Shown here one piece after another: positions 35,328 to 42,213 of a stretch of 64,000 nt of DNA. The position numbers and the translations under genes are program-made. The notes beneath the pieces are model-generated. The model was not told where the DNA came from and searched no databases. It saw nothing but the letters and a program-made list of their open reading frames with translations. Each line of letters starts with the position of its first letter. The first letter of the stretch is position 1. Where the stretch lies: positions 1 to 64,000 of the forward strand of contig JAZKJL010000007.1 of assembly GCA_040384325.1 (NCBI GenBank), given 5' to 3'. This DNA is from JACMLX01 sp040384325. GTDB lineage: Bacteria > Gemmatimonadota > Gemmatimonadetes > Gemmatimonadales > Gemmatimonadaceae.

Positions 35328-38204
35328 GTGATCGACCGCATTACCATCCGTGGCGCCCGGCAGCACAACCTCAAGGGAATCGACCTTGACCTGCCCCGGC
35401 GAGCCATCACCGTTATCACGGGACCCAGCGGGTCCGGCAAGTCATCGCTGGCCTTCGACACGATCTACGCCGAGGGACAGCGGCGGTATGTCGAGAGCCT
35501 CTCCGCCTATGCGCGTCAGTTCCTCGAGCGCATGGAGAAGCCGCGGGTGGATCGCATCGAGGGCCTCTCGCCCGCGGTGGCCATCGAGCAGAAGAATCCG
35601 ACACGGTCCTCGCGCTCCACCGTCGGCACCGCAACCGAGATCTACGACTACCTGCGGCTGCTCTGGGCTCGCGTGGGCCACACCTTCTGCGGCACCTGCG
35701 GTCGCGAACTGCGGCCTGACACACCACAGAGCATCGCCGACCAGGTGAAGCGCCTGCCGGCCGGCACACGCTTCGCCGTGGCCTTCCCGCTCACGCACGC
35801 GGCCACGCTGGGCGCCGAGGCGCTGGCCGAGGCACTGCGCGTGAAGGGGTTCGTGCGTGTCGCGCTGGATGGCGAGATCGTCCACGTGGACGACCTGGTG
35901 GCGTCGAAGCGGAGCATCGCCGACGTCACGCGCATCGACGTGGTGGCCGACCGCCTGACGGTGAACGACGAGGTGGCGGGACGCGTGGCCGACGCGGTGA
36001 GCACGGCATTCGTGGAAGGTGATGGCGACTGTGCGCTCCTGTTTCCGGACGCTGTGTCGCTCCCCGAAGGACACGAGCCGCGCACACGCATCGCCTTCAC
36101 CGAGCGTTTCGCCTGCCCCGACGACGGCTTCCAGGCCCCGACGCCGTCACCGCAGCTCTTCAGCTTCAACAATCCGCGCGGTGCCTGCGCCACCTGCAAC
36201 GGCTTCGGTGCCACGCTGGAGTACGACGAGTCGCTGATCGTGCCGTATCCCGAGCGATCGTTGCGCGATGGCGCCATCCATCCGTGGACGATGCCGCGCT
36301 ACGAGGAGCCGCGCCGCAAGCTGTACGACATCGCGAAGCGCGACGGAATCTCGTGGACCGCGCCCTGGAACACGCTGCCGGCCGACCAGCGCAAATTCCT
36401 GCTGCGCGGCAAGACGAAGGGATACGTCGGCATCTTCCCGTTCCTCAAGGCGCTCGAGGAGAAGCGGTACAAGCAGTACATCCGCGTGTTCCTGCGGCAG
36501 TACCAGTCAGCGGCCACCTGCGCCACCTGCGGCGGCAGTCGCATCACGCGTGATGCGCTGAACATCCGGATCGCGGGACTGTCGATCGCCGACGTGAGCG
36601 CGATGTCGGTGGATGCGCTCGACGCCTGGATCGAGACGCTGGCGCTGTCGACGTTCGAGATGCAGATCGCCGAGACGGTGCTGCGCGAGGCGCGCGCACG
36701 CGTGCGATTCCTGCGCGACGTGGGGCTGGGCTACCTGTCGATGGATCGTGCGGCGCGCACGCTCTCAGGTGGTGAGGCGCAGCGCATCGCACTCGCCAAC
36801 TCCCTCGGCGCGCAGCTGGTGGACACGCTGTACGTGCTCGACGAGCCGAGCATCGGGCTGCACCCACGCGACATGGACCGTCTGCTCGGCCTGCTGCGGC
36901 GGCTGCGTGATGCCGGCAACACCGTGATCGTGGTGGAGCACGACCTCGAGGCGGTTCGCATGGCCGACTGGATGGTGGAGATCGGCCCCGGCAGCGGTGA
37001 CAAGGGTGGCCAGGTGGTGTTCAGCGGACCGTTGGCCGATGCCGCGCAGAGCCCGCTCACGGGGCAGTACCTCACCGGCGCGGTGACCATCCCGCTTCCG
37101 GAGGAACGCCGCACCGCCGGCCCGCGCTGGCTGGCGTTGAGCGGTGTCACCGCACATACGCTGAATGGCGTGAACATGCGCGTGCCGGTCGGCTGCTTCG
37201 TCGCCGTGACCGGTGTGTCGGGCAGTGGCAAGAGCACGCTGGTGCACGACGTGCTGTACCGCGCGCTCGAGACGAAGCTGACCGGTGAACACTCCGCCAA
37301 GCAGCACCTCGGCGAAATCGTCGGTGGCGTCAGCACGCTCACCGGTGCCGAACACTTCGACGACGTGGTGCTGATCGACCAGGAGCCGATCGGACGTTCA
37401 CCACGCTCGAACCCGGTGACGTACGTGAAGGCGTGGGACGAGATCCGACGCATCTTCTCGCAGACGCCGCTGTCCCGGCAGCGTGGTTATGCACCGGCGA
37501 CGTTCAGCTTCAACATGGCCGGCGGTCGCTGCGAGACGTGTGAAGGTGCCGGCTACGTGGAAGTGGAAATGGTGTTCATGGCGGATGTGCTGGTGCCATG
37601 CGAGACCTGTGGTGGCAAGCGCTTCAAGCCGGACGTGCTGGAGGTGAAGGTCTGGGGCAAGACCATCGCCGACGTACTGGAGATGACGATCGATGCGGCG
37701 ACGCGACTCTTCCCAGGTGAAGATCGGCTCGCTGCAGCGCTCTGGCACCTGCAGCAGGTGGGCCTCGGTTATCTGCGGCTGGGGCAGCCAGCGACGACAC
37801 TCAGTGGCGGCGAAGCGCAGCGCATCAAGATCGCGCGTGAGCTCGCCACTTCATCGAAGACGGCGGGCCGCAAGCTGTACATCATGGATGAGCCCACCAC
37901 CGGTCTGCATCTCGAGGACATCCGCAAACTCGCGCGGGTGTTGCAACGATTGGTGGATCAAGGCCACACATTGATCGTCATCGAACACAACCTCGATGTG
38001 ATCAAACTTGCCGACTGGGTGATCGACATGGGGCCGGAAGGTGGCATCGGCGGCGGCAAGGTGGTGGCCGTCGGCACACCGGAAACCATCGCCGAGCACG
38101 CCACGTCGCACACCGGCCGCTGGTTGCGCACGGTGCTGCCGAACTACGTGGATGGCGTGCTGGTCAAGACTCCACGGAAACGTTCAGCGAAGCCGAAATC
38201 CTAG
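35328..38204 (+). CDS. uvrA: Excinuclease ABC subunit A
   Basis: 958-residue damage-sensing ATPase of nucleotide-excision repair, which loads UvrB and also works with Mfd (8193-11483). It begins with GTG (IDRITIRGARQHNLKGI). The first ATPase site has GPSGSGKSSLAFDT and the signature LSGGEAQR; the second has GVSGSGKSTLVHDV and LSGGEAQRIK. Zn fingers are seen as CATCGGSR and CETCEGAG...CETCGGKRF. The mRNA leader may be absent: a TAGGTTTG stretch stands 6-12 nt before the GTG, and no Shine-Dalgarno is in place. Its 3' end overlaps the convergent SDR gene by 41 bp. Confidence 0.97.
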   Translation: MIDRITIRGARQHNLKGIDLDLPRRAITVITGPSGSGKSSLAFDTIYAEGQRRYVESLSAYARQFLERMEKPRVDRIEGLSPAVAIEQKNPTRSSRSTVGTATEIYDYLRLLWARVGHTFCGTCGRELRPDTPQSIADQVKRLPAGTRFAVAFPLTHAATLGAEALAEALRVKGFVRVALDGEIVHVDDLVASKRSIADVTRIDVVADRLTVNDEVAGRVADAVSTAFVEGDGDCALLFPDAVSLPEGHEPRTRIAFTERFACPDDGFQAPTPSPQLFSFNNPRGACATCNGFGATLEYDESLIVPYPERSLRDGAIHPWTMPRYEEPRRKLYDIAKRDGISWTAPWNTLPADQRKFLLRGKTKGYVGIFPFLKALEEKRYKQYIRVFLRQYQSAATCATCGGSRITRDALNIRIAGLSIADVSAMSVDALDAWIETLALSTFEMQIAETVLREARARVRFLRDVGLGYLSMDRAARTLSGGEAQRIALANSLGAQLVDTLYVLDEPSIGLHPRDMDRLLGLLRRLRDAGNTVIVVEHDLEAVRMADWMVEIGPGSGDKGGQVVFSGPLADAAQSPLTGQYLTGAVTIPLPEERRTAGPRWLALSGVTAHTLNGVNMRVPVGCFVAVTGVSGSGKSTLVHDVLYRALETKLTGEHSAKQHLGEIVGGVSTLTGAEHFDDVVLIDQEPIGRSPRSNPVTYVKAWDEIRRIFSQTPLSRQRGYAPATFSFNMAGGRCETCEGAGYVEVEMVFMADVLVPCETCGGKRFKPDVLEVKVWGKTIADVLEMTIDAATRLFPGEDRLAAALWHLQQVGLGYLRLGQPATTLSGGEAQRIKIARELATSSKTAGRKLYIMDEPTTGLHLEDIRKLARVLQRLVDQGHTLIVIEHNLDVIKLADWVIDMGPEGGIGGGKVVAVGTPETIAEHATSHTGRWLRTVLPNYVDGVLVKTPRKRSAKPKS

Positions 38205-38958
38205 CGGCGATGGCGCGTGGTGCGGCGCGCAGTGCCTGCACGAGAAACTTGTTGCGCAGTCCGGGCACCACCACGCGTTCGCCGCTGAGCAGTCCCTGCC
38301 ACCCCGCGCGTGCGACCTCGAGCGATGACATCGTCATCGCGCGCTGCTTGAACGCCTTGGTGGCCGAGGTGCCGGCGACGGCCGCGAATTCCGTGGCGGT
38401 CGGGCCTGGGCAGAGTGCGGAGACCTGCACGCCCGTCCCCTTCAACTCCTCGCCGAGTGCGTCGGTGAACGACAGCACGTACGCCTTGCTGGCGTAGTAG
38501 ACGGCCATGTGTGGGCCAGGGAGGAAGGCGGCGGTGCTGGCCACGTTGAGGATCGCGCCGGTGCCGCGTTCGAGCATCGGGGGCAGCAGTCGTCGCGTGA
38601 GTTCCGTGAGCGCGGTGACGTTCACTTGGATCATGTGCAGCTGCGACTCGAGTGACAGCGCGGCCACGGTGCCGTTGGCGCCCAGTCCCGCGTTGTTGAT
38701 CAGCGTGTGCACGTCGAGGCGTCGTGCGCGCAACTCGGCGGCCAGCACGCGACTGGCGGTCGGGTCGCCGAGGTCGGCGGGGATGATGGTGACCTTCACG
38801 CGATGCCGTTCACACTCGGCGGCCACGGCGCGCAGTGCGCCGACGCGCCGCGCCACCAGCACGAGGTCGAAGTCGTCGGCGGCAGCGAGTGCGGCGAGGT
38901 CGGCACCGATCCCGCTCGAGGCACCGGTGACGAGGCAGACGTGTCGCGTGGAGGCCAT
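38164..38958 (-). CDS. Short-chain dehydrogenase/reductase
   Basis: 264-residue NAD(P)-dependent oxidoreductase with a Rossmann fold. The cofactor motif is TGASSGIG, NNAGLGANG is the structural motif, the catalytic Ser lies in NVASTAAF, and the catalytic Tyr and Lys in VYYASKAYVLS. The C-terminus (FLVQALRAAPRAIAARISA) resembles the DltE/YqjQ group with membrane-proximal basic tails. The substrate is unknown. The ATG at 38958 gives the standard N-terminus. It overlaps the end of uvrA on the other strand by 41 bp. Confidence 0.9.
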   Translation of the reverse strand: MASTRHVCLVTGASSGIGADLAALAAADDFDLVLVARRVGALRAVAAECERHRVKVTIIPADLGDPTASRVLAAELRARRLDVHTLINNAGLGANGTVAALSLESQLHMIQVNVTALTELTRRLLPPMLERGTGAILNVASTAAFLPGPHMAVYYASKAYVLSFTDALGEELKGTGVQVSALCPGPTATEFAAVAGTSATKAFKQRAMTMSSLEVARAGWQGLLSGERVVVPGLRNKFLVQALRAAPRAIAARISASLNVSVES

Positions 38959-38993
38959 GCACGGGGGGCGTTGGGGGAGCGGATGTAAAACGA

Positions 38994-39023
38994 GAAAGGC
39001 GACCGCCGAAGCGATCGCCTTTC
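38994..39023 (-). terminator. Rho-independent terminator after the PEP-CTERM gene
   Basis: GAAAGGCGA...TCGCCTTTC is a 9-bp perfect stem with a 12-base loop, followed on the minus strand by CGTTTTACA. It lies 28 bp beyond the PEP-CTERM gene stop and 36 bp before the SDR start. Confidence 0.75.
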
Positions 39024-39050
39024 CGTGAACAGTAGCGCGACCAGCGCTGT

Positions 39051-39596
39051 TCAGCGCGCGCGTCGGCGCCGGGCGACGAGGGCCAGCCCACCGAGACCGA
39101 GCGCCATCAGCGCCATGCTGGCCGGCTCCGGATTCACGGTGAAGGTGGGGGTGGTGGAGATCGCAGTCCCCTCGGGCAGCGTGGCGGTGTCGAACAGCGG
39201 TGCCGGTTCGGCGCTGCTGGACGAGTTGAGGGCGAAGTAGCTGGCGCCCGCGAGTCCGGCCAGCCCGATCAGCGAGACGCGACCGGCGGTGGATCCGAGG
39301 AAGCTGCTGCTGCTGTCGTCGTCGGCCGTCAGTTCGGCCGGGGTGGTGGAGCCGGTGGTGCTGGCGTCCATCTGTCCGACGACGGACCAGGTGGTGATCT
39401 CGTCGGAGGCGACGTCGCGGGCGCGTTCGGCGCTGGCGGCCACCTGCGGGACGAGCGGGAGGGTGGTGGCCACGGCGCCGTTGGCCAGCAGCTGCTGGGT
39501 GGCGGTGGTCTGGACGGCGGCCGACTGGGCGGAGGCGGCAGAGCTGACGGCGACGAGGGCCGTGAGCAGGGTGAGCGTCTTGATGCGGGTGGGCAT
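39051..39596 (-). CDS. PEP-CTERM sorting-domain protein
   Basis: 181-residue exported protein. The ATG at 39596 opens a signal peptide (MPTRIKTLTLLTALVAVSSA, cleavage after ASA). The centre is Ala/Ser/Thr-rich and contains a hydrophobic stretch (about residues 110-130). The C-terminus is a textbook PEP-CTERM: NPEPASMALMALGLGG, a transmembrane helix, then RRRRAR. Such proteins are processed by an exosortase and released to the envelope or matrix. No exosortase gene is in the window. The function of the mature part is unknown. A terminator follows. Confidence 0.9.
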   Translation of the reverse strand: MPTRIKTLTLLTALVAVSSAASAQSAAVQTTATQQLLANGAVATTLPLVPQVAASAERARDVASDEITTWSVVGQMDASTTGSTTPAELTADDDSSSSFLGSTAGRVSLIGLAGLAGASYFALNSSSSAEPAPLFDTATLPEGTAISTTPTFTVNPEPASMALMALGLGGLALVARRRRAR

Positions 39597-40086
39597 CGCG
39601 GGCAGTTCCTGTGGGCGATGGTTCAGCTGCTGAAGCGGATCGCGGGAGGGCGACCCGACCGGACCGTGGCACGGTCCGGGGGCGGAGGTGGGCAGCCGGT
39701 CGTCGGGGAGGAATCGGACAGGCACCGTCGGTCGAACACCGCACGATTTGTTCCGCGATACGGGGTTCTCATGCAGACATATTTTCAGAATGTCACAATC
39801 GTTGACCTCGCTGCGCGTCTGTCGAGGTCGGTCATGTGCATGGGGTCGGTTGTGCGCGATGTTCGAGCCGGCGCGCGGCGCCCAACTGCTGCTGGCGAGC
39901 GGGGCGGCACCGTGCGACGGGTGAGTTCGCTGCAGAACGGGCGCGGTGCGGCCGAGATTTTCCGGAGCGTCGGCGGCGCGGTTGGCCAGTGGCAGCCGGG
40001 GCGCGAGCGGGGCCTGGGTGGGTGGTTTGGGTTGACCCGGGTGTCCGTCGTGGTAGGTTTGGAGGCTGGCTGGAAAGCTGGAGCGA
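39597..40086. other. 490-bp gene-free stretch before the tRNA
   Basis: Upstream of both the PEP-CTERM gene (minus) and tRNA-Asn (plus). It contains one AT-rich patch around 39770-39810 and a G-rich segment at 39930-40030. The open frames across it lack recognisable motifs and have shadow-like Arg/Gly composition. It probably holds the PEP-CTERM and tRNA promoters and nothing more. Confidence 0.45.
40032..40059 (+). promoter_or_regulatory. Candidate promoter of tRNA-Asn
   Basis: TTGACC (40032-40037) and TAGGTT (40054-40059) are spaced 16 bp apart, placing a start near 40066, about 20 nt before the tRNA. The -35 matches TTGACA in five of six positions. Pattern match only. Confidence 0.4.
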
Positions 40087-40160
40087 TCCCGAGTAGCTCA
40101 GGTGGTTAGAGCAGCTGACTGTTAATCAGCGGGTCGGGGGTTCGAGTCCCTCCTCGGGAG
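40087..40160 (+). tRNA. tRNA-Asn(GTT)
   Basis: 74 nt with a complete cloverleaf: acceptor stem TCCCGAG/CTCGGGA, D-arm GCTC/GAGC, anticodon stem GCTGA/TCAGC with loop CTGTTAA (anticodon GTT at 40121-40123), five-base variable loop and T-arm with loop TTCGAGT. The discriminator is G and no CCA is encoded. Its 3' half is part of the island's left boundary: an identical 38-bp copy lies at 58462-58499, so integration at this tRNA has rebuilt the gene intact. Confidence 0.95.
40123..40160 (+). repeat. attL: tRNA 3'-end copy (left direct repeat)
   Basis: 38 bp running from the last anticodon base to the discriminator base of tRNA-Asn. It is identical to 58462-58499. Sequence flanking the repeat differs on both sides, which fixes its limits. 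This is the crossover core expected of a tRNA-targeting tyrosine recombinase. Confidence 0.9.
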
Positions 40161-40194
40161 CTTTGCAAAGTGTTGTGAGAGAACGAGTTAGCAG

Positions 40195-40228
40195 AAACGC
40201 CCTGCCGGGATCCGGTGGGGCGTTTTGT
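40195..40228 (+). terminator. Terminator after the left tRNA-Asn
   Basis: AAACGCCC-tg-CCGG-gat-CCGG-tg-GGGCGTTT forms a 14-bp stem with two G-U pairs and a 3-base loop, then TTGTTT. It lies 35 bp after the tRNA, inside the island, so it was brought by the element; the chromosomal one is at the right junction. Confidence 0.8.
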
Positions 40229-40265
40229 TTGGGGTTCCCCGGGGTACCCCCACGGGATGCCTAGC

Positions 40266-41261
40266 TCAGTTGTCAGCGCAACAGCGCTTATAGACTCTGC
40301 CGCTACCACACGGACACAGCGCATTCCGAGAAGGTGTCCGTGCCCGCTGCGCAGAAGAAGCGAACCCAAGCAGCTTGTGCTGCGCCCTATTTCGTGCGAT
40401 TTCCGCATCAGAGAAGGGACTCTCGAGCATGAGCGAAGCCTCCTCGAGAATGCCACGACTGTTCAGAGCCGTGTAAACCGCGGTCCTCTCGATTGCGGAC
40501 CGGCCAAGCTCTGCCCGCCCAAATTCGTAATGCAGGATTGGGTAGTCGTCCTTGAGCCTGATCTCACCGCCTGCGGCGCTTCGCGCTACGGTCCCAAGGC
40601 CAGCACCGAGACCAGCGAGCCGCTGACTCGAAAGGTTCGGGTGCACGCCATCACTGAGCGCTGCGTAGTGCGGCTCAATCCAGTGCACCGTCTTCGCAAG
40701 ATGTTTCCAAGCACTGTTGATGCGCACCGGCTTGGTATGCTCTGCAGCGATCGACGTGCCTGTCTCCATGAGATCACGCTTCGCAGGATCCGTGGTACCG
40801 AAGCGTGCCTGAACCATGACGCTGAAGAATCGCGCACCGCGTGTCGCCCAGTCTGATTCGTCACCCGCACTTGCGTCAGCCAACTGCGAAGCCACGTAGG
40901 CAGTCATTGCGTGAGCCTCTAACAGACTTCGCGCTGCGTTTACGATACCGAATGGATTGCCTTCAATGCAGGATGACAGGTACGAATCCACGAGGTATGC
41001 GCGACGCACCCTACTCATCTGCTTGAAGTTCAGCACGTGGAAGTGGCACATCTGATTCAGATAACTGAACTCACGAGTCACCGATCTTGGCTTGGAGCCA
41101 CGAGTCAAGCTGACCCCCGGCTCCGGCATCTGAAAGAAGTTGGTCAGTGAAGCAATCTCGTTCTGGTTCAATTCTGCCATTGCAACGAGAGCGCTTTCCA
41201 CATCAGCTTGGAGCTCCATTTCGGCGAACCTGAAACGAGCTTCCTCTACCTTAACCGGCAT
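40266..41261 (-). CDS. SEC-C-motif protein with helical DUF5677-like domain
   Basis: 331 residues. Residues 1-290 are mostly helical with a DUF5677-like look (NAARSLLEAHAMTAYVASQL). The C-terminus is a SEC-C zinc motif (LCPCGSGRVYKRCC), as on SecA and on many defence-island proteins. No signal peptide or membrane segment. It lies on the minus strand, opposite to the operon, between the left boundary and the RES gene. The base composition is more AT-rich than core genes. Function unknown; SEC-C domains may bind nucleic acid or the ribosome. Confidence 0.7.
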   Translation of the reverse strand: MPVKVEEARFRFAEMELQADVESALVAMAELNQNEIASLTNFFQMPEPGVSLTRGSKPRSVTREFSYLNQMCHFHVLNFKQMSRVRRAYLVDSYLSSCIEGNPFGIVNAARSLLEAHAMTAYVASQLADASAGDESDWATRGARFFSVMVQARFGTTDPAKRDLMETGTSIAAEHTKPVRINSAWKHLAKTVHWIEPHYAALSDGVHPNLSSQRLAGLGAGLGTVARSAAGGEIRLKDDYPILHYEFGRAELGRSAIERTAVYTALNSRGILEEASLMLESPFSDAEIARNRAQHKLLGFASSAQRARTPSRNALCPCGSGRVYKRCCADN

Positions 41262-41491
41262 TGACCACTTCCTCTTGCGCGACGTTGGCGTCGATCCGTT
41301 CTGGATGGACGGTCTACAAAGTCGGAAATCACTTGGCGTTGGCTGTCGAGTTCCAGCCCGATGGCACCATAGTCGTGTACTGTGCCAGACTCATGCCCCT
41401 ATTCGTTGACGCGCCCAAGTCAGTGTCAGGCGAGCGCCACGAATTCAAGGACGTTCTCCTGCCACGATTCGGAGCTGACAGTCACGGTTCT
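41262..41491. other. 230-bp gap between the SEC-C and RES genes
   Basis: A plus-strand open frame crosses it and runs antisense to the RES gene, but lacks motifs. No hairpin with a U-tail was noticed. It may contain the promoter of the SEC-C gene. Confidence 0.35.
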
Positions 41492-41998
41492 TCAGTTCGT
41501 TCCGCCAATCGGTATCTCAGTGAAAACCGGCTCAGTCACTGCAATGACTCCCGTGTACAGTACGAGATTAATACCGCCGTTTCCGTGCTGACTTGGGAAG
41601 CGAATTCCTTGGAAGCCCGCACCGTATGCGAAGTTCGCGATCTCGCGCGTCGGCTCCCAACCGCCGCTGGCACTCGGTTGCAGAATGCTGCCGCTGAACT
41701 GAGGGTTGTCGCCAGACCAAGCAACAAGGTCGAGTATTCTTGACGGCCCAACAGCGCTCACATCTACACGATACGCGCGCTTACCTTCTGCTGTCCCTAC
41801 TTCCCGAAAGCATTCTTCGGTGGACTGCGCCAGATAGATGGAGCCAGTGCCGGGACCATTGTATCGCTGCTCGCTGCCCGCGTACGGCACCCAAGGATCG
41901 TACTGCGCGTCCTTGAAGTGAAAGAACGAGCCGGTCACGCCGGTCGTATATCGAGCGGCATCATTGGCAATCTCTTGCGCCAGCTCTTCTGGGCTCAT
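41492..41998 (-). CDS. RES-domain protein (NAD+-degrading toxin-like)
   Basis: 168 residues, a stand-alone RES domain. RES toxins (for example MbcT) break down NAD+ by phosphorolysis or hydrolysis and arrest growth. The three name-giving residues are placed as expected: Arg45 in QRYNGPG, Glu66 in CFREVG and Ser136 in RFPSQHG, followed by GGINLVLY. The usual Xre/MbcA-type antitoxin is not next to it: 214 bp upstream is the divergent operon's leader and downstream is the SEC-C gene. It might therefore be an effector controlled by the island, or a toxin whose antidote lies elsewhere. It is transcribed away from the main operon. Confidence 0.8.
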   Translation of the reverse strand: MSPEELAQEIANDAARYTTGVTGSFFHFKDAQYDPWVPYAGSEQRYNGPGTGSIYLAQSTEECFREVGTAEGKRAYRVDVSAVGPSRILDLVAWSGDNPQFSGSILQPSASGGWEPTREIANFAYGAGFQGIRFPSQHGNGGINLVLYTGVIAVTEPVFTEIPIGGTN

Positions 41999-42213
41999 TG
42001 TTCAGGGACTGATCGGTTGCAGGGCAAGATGCCCCGGGAGTACCTGGGGGACGAGATCGACTCGCTTGCCCCTCTCGAGCGGCCACACCCTCCGGTGTGT
42101 TCCGTAACGCCAATTATCGCTCAAGCGAGACGGCCTTGCGATTTCCGCCCCCGGTACGCCACAGCTGAGCCCCCTTCGCAGGCGTCACTCCCAAGTGCGA
42201 TCTTCCGTAAACC
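41999..42213. promoter_or_regulatory. Divergent leader between RES gene and defence operon
   Basis: 215 bp that must contain the promoter of the five-gene operon and that of the RES gene. It includes a 6-bp inverted repeat CACACC-ctcc-GGTGTG at 42084-42099 and an AT-richer segment CCAATTATCGC near 42110. No clear -10/-35 pair or Shine-Dalgarno before 42214 was seen. Confidence 0.35.

Noticed and set aside
39618..40109. Open frame across the gap before tRNA-Asn
   Set aside because: Runs into the tRNA, Arg/Gly-rich, and lacks any recognised feature.
41261..41743. Plus-strand frame opposite the RES gene
   Set aside because: The minus strand carries the conserved RES residues; the plus-strand protein has no motif.
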